Made by a program: the position numbers and the translations under genes. 64,000 nt of DNA, from NCBI RefSeq assembly GCF_013868055.1, contig NZ_JACEOL010000003.1, forward strand, positions 1 through 64,000. The letters are read 5' to 3'. Shown piece by piece: positions 8,464 through 19,080 of the stretch. Within the stretch, counting starts at the first letter, position 1. Each line of letters opens with the position of its first letter. The notes under the pieces were generated by a model. The model worked only from the letters and a program-made list of their open reading frames with translations, searched no databases and was not told where the DNA came from. This DNA is from Thermoactinomyces mirandus (GTDB lineage: Bacteria > Bacillota > Bacilli > Thermoactinomycetales > Thermoactinomycetaceae).

Positions 8464-9319
8464 CATCTTTCAGCGAATTCGGGAAAAAAGCAGAAAAATG
8501 AGTAAAGCCCAGCGGCAAATTGCCCGGTATATCGAAAAACATCCGGATACCGTCGCCTTTCTGACCACAGCCAAATTGGCAGAACGGGTTGGAGTTGGCG
8601 AAGCAACCATAATACGTTTCGCCAACTCTCTGGGTTTTTCCGGATATACCGAAATGCAGCACAGCCTTCAGGAACAGTTACGCAAGCGGGTAACAACGGT
8701 TGAACGGCTTAACCTTGCAGGGGATATTTATCCGGAAGAACAGCGAATCGCCTATGAAGTGCTGAACGATGACATATGTAACCTGAAACAGACCATTCAA
8801 ATGCTGGACGTCCATCTGTTTGGCCAGGCGGCAAGAAAAATTCACCAGGCCCGTACCATTACCGTTATTGCACTGCGCAGTTCACATTCACTCGGATTTT
8901 TTCTCACGTTTTATCTGCAACTGTTGAAGAAAAATACAGAGTTGATCACTGAATCTGACACCATGTTTGAGAAATTATCCACCCTGGCATCCAACGATCT
9001 TGTGATCGGAATCAGTTTTCCCCGCTATACGTTCCGTACCATCCAGGCAATGCAGTACGCGCAAAAACAGGGGATCCCCACGCTCGCGATTACGGATGCA
9101 CACAGTTCGCCGCTGGCACATGTTTCCGACCTGTACCTGACCGCAGCAAGCAACCTGCCTTCTTTTCTCGACTCATTTGTCGCTCCTTTAAGTTTGATCA
9201 ACGCCTTACTTACAGCTGTGGCCCGGATGAACAAACCAGAAATCACCACCCATTTGAAAGACATGGAACAATTATGGGAGATGGAAGGAATTTATCACAA
9301 AACAAATAGCCAACGATGA
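8447..9319 (+). CDS. MurR/RpiR family transcriptional regulator
   Basis: A 290-residue protein from TTG 8447 with GGAAAGGAGG six bases upstream. Residues 1-80 form the HTH domain (KLAERVGVGEATIIRFANSLGFSGY) and residues about 110-260 the SIS sugar-phosphate-binding domain. RpiR-type proteins usually bind a phosphosugar or related ligand and control neighbouring genes. The overlap with the aminotransferase gene argues that it regulates that gene, possibly by way of the palindromes at 6935-7055. Confidence 0.85.
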   Translation: MSQEADIFQRIREKSRKMSKAQRQIARYIEKHPDTVAFLTTAKLAERVGVGEATIIRFANSLGFSGYTEMQHSLQEQLRKRVTTVERLNLAGDIYPEEQRIAYEVLNDDICNLKQTIQMLDVHLFGQAARKIHQARTITVIALRSSHSLGFFLTFYLQLLKKNTELITESDTMFEKLSTLASNDLVIGISFPRYTFRTIQAMQYAQKQGIPTLAITDAHSSPLAHVSDLYLTAASNLPSFLDSFVAPLSLINALLTAVARMNKPEITTHLKDMEQLWEMEGIYHKTNSQR

Positions 9320-9329
9320 ACAGAAACCT

Positions 9330-9357
9330 GCTGCCACCTGGTTTTTCAGGCGGCAGC
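9330..9357 (+). terminator. hairpin after the RpiR gene
   Basis: CTGCTGCC-ACCTG and CAGGC-GGCAGCAG-like arms surround a GTTTTT loop just after the stop codon at 9319. There is no T run directly after it, so termination strength is uncertain. Confidence 0.4.
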
Positions 9358-9411
9358 AAGATCGAGACAATATTCTTTTACTCAATAAACTTTAACCCTC
9401 CTTTTTTTTAA

Positions 9412-9447
9412 AAAAACAGACTCGACAATTTGTCGAATCTGTCTGAT
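9412..9447 (-). terminator. Rho-independent terminator of the type VII locus
   Basis: On the minus strand, ACAGATTCGACAA and TTGTCGAGTCTGT form a near-perfect stem followed by TTTTTTT. It lies 20 bp after the WXG100 gene and closes the leftward secretion operon. Confidence 0.85.
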
Positions 9448-9466
9448 CATAATAACAAAGTTAAGA

Positions 9467-9739
9467 TTAAACCTGGTCGGTTTGACGGAATTTCTGGGCT
9501 ATTTGATTCAATGCTGTAGAAATGTTTTCAAGAAGCTGTGTGAAGTTCTTCATGTTTTGCTTGGCTTCCTGGAAATCTACAAAGAAGCGGTCTTTTGTTC
9601 TACCTTGCCATTGCCCTTCAAGACTTTGTATCCGGCTGTCCAGGGTTTGAATGATTTGTTCGCTTTCTTGACGCTTTGCCTGGAATTCTTTGGCAATTGC
9701 TTCAAGTTGTGATGGATCAATCTGAATCCGATCGCTCAT
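9467..9739 (-). CDS. WXG100 family type VII secretion substrate (EsxA/YukE-like)
   Basis: A 90-residue all-helical protein. The central GQWQGRT is the W-x-G turn between two amphipathic helices; length and pattern match ESAT-6/WXG100 proteins, which are exported as helical-hairpin dimers. ATG 9739 has AAAGGAG at seven bases; upstream in-frame sequence reads as non-protein. The C-terminus ends KFRQTDQV and lacks a strong YxxxD/E signal, although F-x-x-x-D occurs. It lies last in a three-gene locus after the EccC-like ATPase, whereas in B. subtilis the WXG100 gene comes first. Confidence 0.92.
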   Translation of the reverse strand: MSDRIQIDPSQLEAIAKEFQAKRQESEQIIQTLDSRIQSLEGQWQGRTKDRFFVDFQEAKQNMKNFTQLLENISTALNQIAQKFRQTDQV

Positions 9740-9882
9740 CGAAAAACTCCTTTCAAATAACATTACAAAAGGATGTACATTGAAATTATAAACATAAATA
9801 TATTTTATAGCAATATTCATCCTTTTGATTTTTATGTTAAAAGTAAGTTAAATCCATTTGGCTTAAATTATTTCCAATCTTG

Positions 9883-12800
9883 TCATTTCCTGATCGAAGA
9901 CCAACGCTGCTGAATGATTTGCATCCAGTCAATTGGCGAGCGTTTCCCGGAAAAAGGCAGCGCTCCTTTGACTTTGGTATAACGGCGTTTTGCAAAATAA
10001 CCCTCTCCTGCACGCAACGTTTGAACGATCGGACCCGTTGAATAAGCCCTCGCCTCAGAGATTGGAATTTTAAAGAATGAAAAATCATTAGGTTCCAGGC
10101 TGGCAAACAGGAATCCCGTTTCCATCGCTTTTACTTCCGCCAGCCAGCCGTCATTGCTGTAAGGAAAATTGGAAGGCGTACCGGATATCGCCAAGTAAAA
10201 ATTCTTGTTCCTTCCCTGGCCAGCAATTTTGTTGAGCAGATTTTGCAGCTCGTAATTGTTCATCCGTTTGCTGAAATAGTCGGCATCGTCAATCACTAGC
10301 AAGATCGCCGGCTTCGGCTCCTCTTTTTTCCCCGTTGCCAGAACCGCCTGCAATCCTTTCGGTTTTACACGCTTATCCAACATTGCCTCAATCGGTTTCA
10401 GCAGATCGGCCAGCTCCGATTCCTCCGTGGCATACCCCTTGACATGCGGCAATCCGGCCACGAATGCCAGGCCATGGTCACCGGGGCGGAAATCCACCAA
10501 ATAGATTTCAACCTCTTCAGGCGGATAGAAGTAGGCCAGCGACAGGATCCAGGTTTGCAAAAAAGAAGTTTTCCCGCCCTCAACAGGACTTCCCACAACA
10601 AAATACGGGCCATCCTTCAAACTGACATAATAAGGAATCAGGTCATCCATTGATATGGCAACCGGCACCTGCAACGGCTCCAAAGGCGCTGGATCTTCTT
10701 CGTGCTTTGAAATCAGATCCTGCAATTCAACCCTTTCCGGCAAAGTCCCGATTCCTTGCGGACGGTTTCCTTTCCAGGCCTCTGAAAGAAGTTGCACTTT
10801 CTGGCGCAACATCCTGGCCCGTTCAATCTCGTCCGTTCCTTTTGCAGCGAAAGCCGTATGGAATTCCAGTGGAGGAACATTTCCCTTGACAAAACCCCGA
10901 CCTTCAGGCAAATTGACCGGCGGTTTTCTCAAACGCCCAACCGCAAAATAATAATCTCCGGGATCGGCCAGTTCCATGGTCACTCCCAGGGCAAAGTTGT
11001 TCCGGACCCGGTCAAAGATATCTGTAATCTGGTTGGCAGTAACGATGAAGTGAATTCCAAAGCTGCCTCCCGCACGCAGTAACTGCTCGAGATGGTTATG
11101 TTCTTCCTCAAAAGTTGATTTGAAATTCAGGTATCCATCGATAACAACCACAATTGCCGGAATCGGTTCGGACGCCGACTTCCGGTAAGACAGGAAAGTT
11201 TTCGCACCGGATTCGACGATTTTTTCCCGCCGGCGAATCATTTCCCGATTCAGGTATCGGAAAAGCCGTTTCACCCGATCCGGTTCATCATCCCGAATGA
11301 TGGCACCCATATGCGGAAGGTTTTTGAAATCCCGGAACATGTGACCAAAATCGAGGACATACATATGGACTTCGTCCGGCGAATGATCCAGTGCCAGCGA
11401 AAACAGCAGCGTTTGAACGAAAGTGGTTTTGCCGCTTCCAGGCATGCCGTATACCGGCAGATGTCCTTCGTTAAGGGGAATTCGCAAGGAATCCTGAATC
11501 TGATTCATCGGATCATCAAACAAGCCGACTTTCGGTTCAAGCCAACGGTCTGCCTGCTGCCAACCTTTTCCGTCCCATCCTTGATCCTTTTTATCACGAA
11601 TATCTTCCAAAAAGAGCTGTTTTGGCAGAGGCGGGAGCCAGGGTCCCCCAATTTGTTCAATTCCCGCTTCCTCGGCCTGTTTTGCCAGGTAATCAACCAG
11701 GACATTTAATTGCTTTTGCGTTCTTTCTTCTTTTCTGTTTATGGAAAAATTCCTTTGGGTGCGGTCAATCCGTCTGCCCGTCAGCAACACTTCCTTGATA
11801 GATGTCTCTTGTGCCTCTACAGAATTATCCGGTTGGTAAGGCGCTCCGCTCCACGCAAACTGAACCAGCTCCAAAAGTTCATTACTTCCAACCTGGAAAT
11901 AACCCCGTCCGGGGGTGGTAATCCAGGCGGCATCCGGAATTTTGATCATCTCGCGGCTGTCCGCTTCGTCCTGTACACGCAGACAGATGCGAAAACGGGC
12001 GTTACTCCAGATCTTGTCATCAACAACCCCGCTCGGTTTCTGGGTTGCCAGAATCAGGTGAACACCCAGGGTTCTTCCCTTGGCTGCAATGGAAATCAAT
12101 TCATCCATAAATTCAGGCTGTTCTTTTTTCAGTTCCGCAAACTCGTCAATAATGATTACCAAATGAGGCAGGGGCTGCCCATTGCCATACCCCGATTTGT
12201 AATATTCGTCAATATGCTGGATGTTGCCCGATTCCTTGAAGATTTTTTCCCGTCTCATCAACTCGGCTTTCAAAGAAATTTTGGCCCGCTCAATCAGATT
12301 TCCGTCCAGATTGGTGATCACACCGGCCAAATGGGGCAGTTTCTCAAAAATGTTGGACATTCCGCCACCTTTATAATCAATAAGCAGAAAAGCGATATCA
12401 TGCGGATGATAGTTTAGCGCCAGCATGGCGATCAGAGACTGAATCACTTCACTTTTCCCGGATCCTGTTGTTCCGGCAATCAGACCGTGCGGACCATGCC
12501 CTTTACGCTCAATCTTGTCATGGATATTCAGGCGGATTTTCTTGTCACCGGCGCTCATCCCCACCGCTGCCGGCAATGTGTTGGGAAAGCGATTCCGACT
12601 CCAACGGCGGATTGCATTCAATTCCTTCAATTCCTTGATCCCCACCAGATCAAACAAGGTTAAAATCTGCGGAATCTGGTTGGACTTGTTCGCTTTCAAA
12701 CGTACTGGCGCCAGAGCGCGAGCAGATAAATCAGCAATTTCCAGGGATACATAATCTTCAGTGAATATATACTGCAATTGCTCCTGTTCTTTTTCTCCTT

Positions 12801-13953
12801 CTTTATGGGAATAGTTGGTTTCCCGGAGCGTTCCGCCTCCCTCGCGGATTTCCAGAACAGCCTGACACTGCATCGGCAAAACTTCTTTGGAATCGGCCAG
12901 CAATATCGTTCGAACCCCGATTTGATCCGATTCTTTCAGAATCAGCGGCAAGATTGCCTCATCCTCCACAAGCCGGGGATCTGAGATAATAAAGACCCAA
13001 TAAGGAAGTTCCGGGCCGGTCAGTGTTTCCCGCCGCTCATTTCTCTTGCGGCGGCGCAGGATCTCATACAGATGGTCGACCAGTTCCCGCGCTTCTTCAT
13101 AATTTGAAGCAAGATACCTTACCCTCCGCTGATCATCCCATACATGGGGAAACCACCTGATCCAGTTCCAATGTTCGGCTTCTTTCTCGGAAAAAAAGGA
13201 AACAATTTTCACTTCATCCGGCGAGTGATGGGTTACAATTTGAATGACCAGGTTGCGCAGCGAATTCAGAATGAAGGCCCGATCGCCAACCACCCCAACC
13301 ACCTGGAGTTTGTTCAAGGGAAGCAGGACAGGTACATCCTCAACCATATCGATATCTTTTTTGAGCAATTCCGCTTCTTCGATCAGAGGATCCCGTTCAT
13401 ATTCATCCTGTTTGGGTGGGATCACTTTTACCGTAGATGGCACATCCCCATTCCCCAGACGTAAAGACAAAAAATCCGGATCATGGGGAGAACGCTCCCA
13501 TAAAGAACTGTCTAGCCGCTGCATTTTACGCAAACATTCGCGCGGAGTCGGGTTCCATTTTCTCAACAAGGTTCGTTGCAATTCCTCTTTTTTTTCCAGA
13601 TCCTCCCGAAGCTTTTGCAGGAGGTTCCGGTATTTTTTCTCCCGTTCTGCCAGCTCCGCCTTGTATTTCTTTTTATGGGACAAATAAACGAAAAAAGGAA
13701 TGATATAAGAAAATGCCATCATCATGGAAGAAACAATCGAGAACATGAAGAAGGTGGAATTCGCATAAAATTTGCCACTGGTACTCATATACACGTAAAG
13801 CCCGACCGTAGTCAGCGTAATAATAATCGGGAAAATGAGATACACATAGGAAAAGGTCGGCTTTGCAGGTTTATTTGGAGGTTCACTGATCTCTACAACC
13901 TGGCGTGGCAAATCCTGCTTGATTCTTGGTGATCTCTGAAATATAATGCTCAT
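9883..13953 (-). CDS. type VII secretion FtsK/SpoIIIE ATPase, EccC-like (EssC/YukBA role)
   Basis: A 1356-residue protein. Residues about 35-95 contain two membrane helices, followed by a coiled-coil-prone basic stretch (KKKYKAELAEREKKYRNLL). Three ATPase modules follow: the first with Walker A GTTGSGKS and Walker B VIIIDEFAEL, the second with GMPGSGKTT, the third with a stretched GSPVEGGKTS and LLVIDDADYF. This is the motor that pulls WXG100 substrates through the membrane. The N-terminus goes straight into the membrane helices, so the tandem FHA domains of Bacillus/Staphylococcus EssC are missing; in this respect it resembles actinobacterial EccC. ATG 13953 has GGAG eight bases upstream. 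Confidence 0.93.
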   Translation of the reverse strand: MSIIFQRSPRIKQDLPRQVVEISEPPNKPAKPTFSYVYLIFPIIITLTTVGLYVYMSTSGKFYANSTFFMFSIVSSMMMAFSYIIPFFVYLSHKKKYKAELAEREKKYRNLLQKLREDLEKKEELQRTLLRKWNPTPRECLRKMQRLDSSLWERSPHDPDFLSLRLGNGDVPSTVKVIPPKQDEYERDPLIEEAELLKKDIDMVEDVPVLLPLNKLQVVGVVGDRAFILNSLRNLVIQIVTHHSPDEVKIVSFFSEKEAEHWNWIRWFPHVWDDQRRVRYLASNYEEARELVDHLYEILRRRKRNERRETLTGPELPYWVFIISDPRLVEDEAILPLILKESDQIGVRTILLADSKEVLPMQCQAVLEIREGGGTLRETNYSHKEGEKEQEQLQYIFTEDYVSLEIADLSARALAPVRLKANKSNQIPQILTLFDLVGIKELKELNAIRRWSRNRFPNTLPAAVGMSAGDKKIRLNIHDKIERKGHGPHGLIAGTTGSGKSEVIQSLIAMLALNYHPHDIAFLLIDYKGGGMSNIFEKLPHLAGVITNLDGNLIERAKISLKAELMRREKIFKESGNIQHIDEYYKSGYGNGQPLPHLVIIIDEFAELKKEQPEFMDELISIAAKGRTLGVHLILATQKPSGVVDDKIWSNARFRICLRVQDEADSREMIKIPDAAWITTPGRGYFQVGSNELLELVQFAWSGAPYQPDNSVEAQETSIKEVLLTGRRIDRTQRNFSINRKEERTQKQLNVLVDYLAKQAEEAGIEQIGGPWLPPLPKQLFLEDIRDKKDQGWDGKGWQQADRWLEPKVGLFDDPMNQIQDSLRIPLNEGHLPVYGMPGSGKTTFVQTLLFSLALDHSPDEVHMYVLDFGHMFRDFKNLPHMGAIIRDDEPDRVKRLFRYLNREMIRRREKIVESGAKTFLSYRKSASEPIPAIVVVIDGYLNFKSTFEEEHNHLEQLLRAGGSFGIHFIVTANQITDIFDRVRNNFALGVTMELADPGDYYFAVGRLRKPPVNLPEGRGFVKGNVPPLEFHTAFAAKGTDEIERARMLRQKVQLLSEAWKGNRPQGIGTLPERVELQDLISKHEEDPAPLEPLQVPVAISMDDLIPYYVSLKDGPYFVVGSPVEGGKTSFLQTWILSLAYFYPPEEVEIYLVDFRPGDHGLAFVAGLPHVKGYATEESELADLLKPIEAMLDKRVKPKGLQAVLATGKKEEPKPAILLVIDDADYFSKRMNNYELQNLLNKIAGQGRNKNFYLAISGTPSNFPYSNDGWLAEVKAMETGFLFASLEPNDFSFFKIPISEARAYSTGPIVQTLRAGEGYFAKRRYTKVKGALPFSGKRSPIDWMQIIQQRWSSIRK

Positions 13954-13974
13954 CACTTTCTCTCCTTTACCGAT

Positions 13975-14331
13975 TTAACCATCCGTCTCCCAAGCTTCAA
14001 GTAACCCCCTGATTTCTTCTTTGGTCAGCATTTCAAGCTGGCTGGCTATTTCCTCGTGCTTTTCCTCTCCCTGATGCTTTTTCTGGATCCGGAGGTAGAC
14101 GCCATCCATAATTCCATAATCCTGAAGTGTTTTTGTCTCATCAAGCCTTCTCCAGATCCCTTTCCTGGTTTTCACTTCCAGCACAAACTTTTCATCATCG
14201 TCTGAAAGCGTTTCCTCGATCGTGCCGGCAATCATCTCAATCAAATGGGCAACCGGCACATTGGAAGGAAGTTCAAAATCGAACCAGTCCGATTTCGTTT
14301 CTCCTATGACAACTGTCACAATCACTTCCAA
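13975..14331 (-). CDS. YukD-like ubiquitin-fold protein of the type VII locus (EsaB-like)
   Basis: A 118-residue product from TTG 14331, with GGAGGGAG about eight bases upstream. The first 80 residues are a ubiquitin-like beta-grasp (VIVTVVIGETKSDWFDFELP, then LQDYGIMDGVYLRIQ), as in B. subtilis YukD and S. aureus EsaB, which are small cytosolic components of Firmicutes type VII systems. A charged helical tail (SQLEMLTKEEIRGLLEAW) follows and is longer than in YukD. It is 21 bp upstream of the ATPase gene and heads the operon. Confidence 0.85.
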   Translation of the reverse strand: MEVIVTVVIGETKSDWFDFELPSNVPVAHLIEMIAGTIEETLSDDDEKFVLEVKTRKGIWRRLDETKTLQDYGIMDGVYLRIQKKHQGEEKHEEIASQLEMLTKEEIRGLLEAWETDG

Positions 14332-14669
14332 ACTGACTCCCTCCTTTCCCGCACAAACAGAAGCTTAAACCGAAAGCGGGGGAATATAAAACACTCCCCC
14401 GGCAAGTTTCCTGTTCAAGCTCAAGATTTTCTTTTTCAAGAGATTGCAGAGAAATATGTATACTTTGGCCACCTGGCAAACAACAGCAAAAAACCGGGTA
14501 AAAAAACCGGTTTTCAGCCAACCTGTCACTTAAATTTTAATCATAGGTATAATGATAATCAATACGAAAAACCTATGTATATTTTGTGAATATACAATTT
14601 CCAGATAATTGGTCATTTATAAAAAAAAAGGGCTGCTGACTTGGTCAGTCAACAGCCCTTTTGTGGAAA
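14332..14669. other. promoter region of the type VII operon
   Basis: Between the leftward YukD-like gene and the terminator of the next leftward operon. It contains an inverted repeat, CATAGGT (14542-14548) and ACCTATG (14571-14577), around TAATGATAATCAATA, which holds one Fur-like TGATAAT half-site. No coding gene seen. Confidence 0.45.
14621..14662 (-). terminator. Rho-independent terminator of the LPKTA-protein gene
   Basis: On the minus strand, AAGGGCTGTTGACT and AGTCAGCAGCCCTT form a long stem followed by a run of T. It lies just after the stop codon at 14670. Confidence 0.9.
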
Positions 14670-15371
14670 TTAAGCCATGCGACGGCGAATTGCCAACGCA
14701 CCCAATCCAGCGGCCAGGAGAGATGCACCGATTACAATGTTATTGGCATATGGAGAAGCCGTTTTGGGCAATTTGCCTCCATTTTTGCCATCGTCTTTAC
14801 CATTGTTGTCTCCGCCGTTATTGTTTCCTGGATTGTCTTTTCCACCATTGTTGTTGTCATCTCCAGGATTGTTGTTTCCTGGGTTGTCATTGCCTGGGTT
14901 GTCATTGCCTGGGTTGTCATTGCCCGGGTTGTCACCAGGATTGGTGGGATCCGGGTTACCAGGTTGTTCACCAGGTTTTTTGGTTGTTACACAAACGAGA
15001 TCACCAGCTTTACCATCTGCTTTCACTTTCAAGTCAACCAGTTGAAGTGCTTTTACGCCAACTTTGAGATTGAAACAATATTCAATGCTCGGTTTCAAAC
15101 CTTCCAGTCTGACATGGGTTTTTGCAACCAATTTTTCTTTAACTTCAACAGGTACACCATTTTCCAAAACTTTGTCAACTTTCAATTGTGCACCGTCAAT
15201 TTTGGCAGCCTCTTTGGCACCCAATTTGATATCGATGTAGTTTGGTGCTACCTCGATATCTGCCGGTTTCACTTTTGCATCAACGTCGACCGGCGCAGCA
15301 GAAGTTGCTGCTGGTAATCCGAATGTTACTACCAAAGCAAGACCAAAAAATACTAACAACCACTTTTTCAC
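14670..15371 (-). CDS. sortase-anchored surface protein with PGN/D repeat wall-spanning region
   Basis: A 233-residue secreted protein from GTG 15371 (GGGGGGAG six bases upstream). A signal peptide (residues 1-25, ending SAA) is followed by a globular beta-rich domain of about 110 residues, then a low-complexity Pro/Gly/Asn/Asp segment built from repeats of PGNDN, and a C-terminal sorting signal LPKTA, a hydrophobic helix and RRRMA. LPxTA motifs are used by class D-type sortases and some others rather than the LPxTG enzyme. The repeat is also visible in DNA as a 15-bp unit. It lies just upstream of the type VII locus in the same direction but has its own terminator. No sortase gene is in the window. 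Confidence 0.82.
   Translation of the reverse strand: MKKWLLVFFGLALVVTFGLPAATSAAPVDVDAKVKPADIEVAPNYIDIKLGAKEAAKIDGAQLKVDKVLENGVPVEVKEKLVAKTHVRLEGLKPSIEYCFNLKVGVKALQLVDLKVKADGKAGDLVCVTTKKPGEQPGNPDPTNPGDNPGNDNPGNDNPGNDNPGNNNPGDDNNNGGKDNPGNNNGGDNNGKDDGKNGGKLPKTASPYANNIVIGASLLAAGLGALAIRRRMA
14870..14932 (-). repeat. 15-bp tandem repeat inside the surface-protein gene
   Basis: The plus strand shows successive copies of CCTGGGTTGTCATTG (about three exact or nearly exact, with degenerate neighbours), coding for PGNDN. Such units can gain or lose copies by slippage and so change the wall-spanning length. Confidence 0.8.
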
Positions 15372-15879
15372 CTAATACTCCCCCCAGTAGTTATCAAATA
15401 TATTTTAATTATTTGATACATTATATATATATAATGTATTTTGGCGCAGTTGTCCATATTTTTATTAGTTTGTTCATTTTTAGGACAAATTTTCTGGATG
15501 AAATTTTACAGAACTGGATGAAATGCTTCTATCATTTACTGATTATTACCAGAGAATTAATCTATTGATAGTATATCTCTTTTTTAATCACCAAAATTAG
15601 TCGATTTGCCAAAGGAATTAACCAATAGATTATCCTGCTTGTTTCCAGTTCCAGCGAGATTTTCCTGTTTGCATATGGCTGGTTATTCCATAAAACCGAA
15701 TTTGCCTCAGTACTTTGCGCTTCAACGGAAGGCGACAAGTTACGTGATTGCCTTCAGCGCTTTCTGCTTTTGAATCATCCCTTTCTAACAAATAAAAACA
15801 GTTTATGTATTGGCAAAAATCCGTTTCCAACCCGGCCGGAATGAAAAAACAGTTCCCGGCGACGACCAGGGAGTTGGTT
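15372..15879. other. AT-rich intergenic region, no gene supported
   Basis: It contains the promoter area of the surface-protein gene (an AT-rich stretch at about 15400-15440 with a TATATATATA run) and about 400 bp in which I see no credible reading frame or hairpin. Confidence 0.4.
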
Positions 15880-16237
15880 TTATTTTCTATCGACTTCGGC
15901 CAATGTTTCTATTCTCCATTCAGTCTCTTTTTCCTCCTTCAAAATTTTTTTTATCCAGTCTTTGAGGATGACAGCGTTATTATGAACAGGATCCTTCGCC
16001 GCATAAAGCAAGGTAACATCACCTACCTCAAGATACCGGCAAATTTGGCTGATGAGTTCCCGGCGAACCGGATCAGAGGCAAGTTCGTTCTCATAATGCA
16101 TCCTGACTCCCTGAACCGCTCCGGTTTATGATTGAAGTTTTTTCGTACTTCCGGGACAAGCGGTCAACCAGAATGCGTTTTCCGTCTTCCGGTTCGGGCA
16201 GTTCGTATATTCGTTTCAGCTTTATTTCATAAGACAC
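15880..16237 (-). pseudogene. DUF488-family gene, broken
   Basis: From GTG 16237 the frame reads SYEIKLKRIYELPEPEDG then KRILVDRL, which is the N-terminus of DUF488 proteins, but after RILVDRL the usual WPRG-S-KE core is absent and the frame ends near 16125. A second frame at 15880-16101 gives HYENELASDPVRRELI and VTLLYAAKDPVHNNAVILK, the DUF488 C-terminal half. About 40-50 residues from the middle are missing and the halves are in different frames, so the gene is inactive by deletion and frameshift. Confidence 0.8.
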
Positions 16238-17911
<1,674 letters not shown>

Positions 17912-17926
17912 GATTACCGAAAAAAC

Positions 17927-17967
17927 AAAGCCTGTGATATTCCATTTGGATAATCACAGGCTTTTTG
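17927..17967 (+). terminator. Rho-independent terminator of ldh
   Basis: AAAGCCTGTGATTATCC-type stem (AAAGCCTGTGAT / ATCACAGGCTTT) followed by TTTTT, 15 bp after the ldh stop codon. Confidence 0.92.
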
Positions 17968-18058
17968 CTTGTCACAGGCTTGCATTGCACTGCTTCTGGC
18001 TGATTGTTCCCTGAAACTTTGTATACCTGGTTCACAATCTGAACAATCCCGGCGGCAA

Positions 18059-18544
18059 TCATTCATTCTCCTCCACCCATTCCCGCTTCAGGGTTGCATA
18101 GCTGGTCGGGGTTTCATACAACTTCACTTCTTCAAGACGTATTTCCTGATCTTTCCTGACCCCCGGAAGCTGGCCCAATGCGGTTTCAATCTGTTCCCAG
18201 ACCCAGTAAATCATATTTTCCACCGTGGTATTCATTGGAGGCAATGATTCATTTAAATAGCGATGATCACATTTTAATTCAATATACTCTTTGAAGATCT
18301 TTTTCAGATCGGAAAAGTCAAGCACAAATCCCCGGTCATTCACGTAACCGCTGATGGTAATAAACAGCCGGTACGTATGTCCGTGCAAGCTTTTGCATTT
18401 TCCTTCATACTGGTGAAGATGATGGGCGGAATCAAACGTAAATTCTTTCGTCAAGGCCACCCGTTTATGGTGATATCTGAGCTGATTTGTATGGATGTCT
18501 TCACCGAGACGTTGGATTTTCCCTGGAATTTGATAAGATGACAT
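18059..18544 (-). CDS. 6-carboxytetrahydropterin synthase / PTPS family (QueD-like)
   Basis: A 161-residue protein. The zinc-binding histidines are seen in FDSAHHLHQYEGKC and SLHGHTYRLFI, with the catalytic Cys in GKCKSLHGH and the later DHRYLNE and TTVENMIYW motifs, all standard for QueD/6-pyruvoyl-tetrahydropterin synthase. QueD makes carboxytetrahydropterin from dihydroneopterin triphosphate in queuosine biosynthesis. The start at 18544 has AAAAGGAG at eight bases. It carries a 35-residue N-terminal extension before the fold and stands alone without queC/queE, so a different pterin role is possible. Confidence 0.88.
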   Translation of the reverse strand: MSSYQIPGKIQRLGEDIHTNQLRYHHKRVALTKEFTFDSAHHLHQYEGKCKSLHGHTYRLFITISGYVNDRGFVLDFSDLKKIFKEYIELKCDHRYLNESLPPMNTTVENMIYWVWEQIETALGQLPGVRKDQEIRLEEVKLYETPTSYATLKREWVEENE

Positions 18545-19080
18545 GTTATTCACTCCTTTTGCTATGTCCACTGTCGAACCTGAAGGCAAAGGATACAGAA
18601 CGGAAAAGTCACTCAATCAGGAGATCGTCTCAGATCACCTGTTTCAGAATTTATCCGGAAACATTATTGTCCTTTTCAATGATTCAACTTCCGCGACATG
18701 ACAAAGCCACTGTTTGCAAATTTCCAGTCACACAAATATGGCAATTCGTCTGTTAAAAAGTACAGACAGCGTCTATATGAAAAAAGGTTCTGCCCAGTTT
18801 CCTCAATCCTGAGTCACGAACATTACTTTATCGAAACTTTGCCTTTTTTTCAATCAACAAACAGCTCACCTGATCTTTATATCAAATAAATAACCGCCAT
18901 TAAAATGAACAAAAATTTTGCCGGTTTTCATTCCGGGCAAGTTTTTTGTTTTTATTAATTAATTGCGAATCTTATATACATTATATTTCCCTGTTGATAA
19001 ATTTTACAAAAAATTATCCGTGCTGTATCATTAATTAGAATGTCGTTTCAATACATGAACTTAATCAAAGGATGACTGCG
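18545..19080. other. intergenic region upstream of the IclR gene
   Basis: No gene supported in this 536-bp gap. I looked for a preQ1 riboswitch in front of the QueD-like gene and did not find the expected stem or tail. A hairpin with a T run lies at 18911-18948. Confidence 0.45.
18911..18948 (+). terminator. hairpin with T run
   Basis: TTGCCGG, loop TTTTCATT, CCGGGCAA, then GTTTTTTG. No recognised gene ends here on the plus strand, so it may end a short transcript or serve as an attenuator before the IclR gene. Confidence 0.5.

Noticed and set aside
14870-14932. CRISPR-like repeats
   Set aside because: The 15-bp units are contiguous, without unique spacers, and encode a protein repeat.
14661-15317. 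Long plus-strand frames opposite the LPKTA gene (Cys/His/Val-rich products)
   Set aside because: They are the complement of the repetitive wall-spanning region; the minus-strand gene has signal peptide, sorting signal and RBS.
18545-18700. preQ1 riboswitch in front of the QueD-like gene
   Set aside because: The expected small stem-loop with A-rich tail is not there, and the gene is not linked to other queuosine genes.
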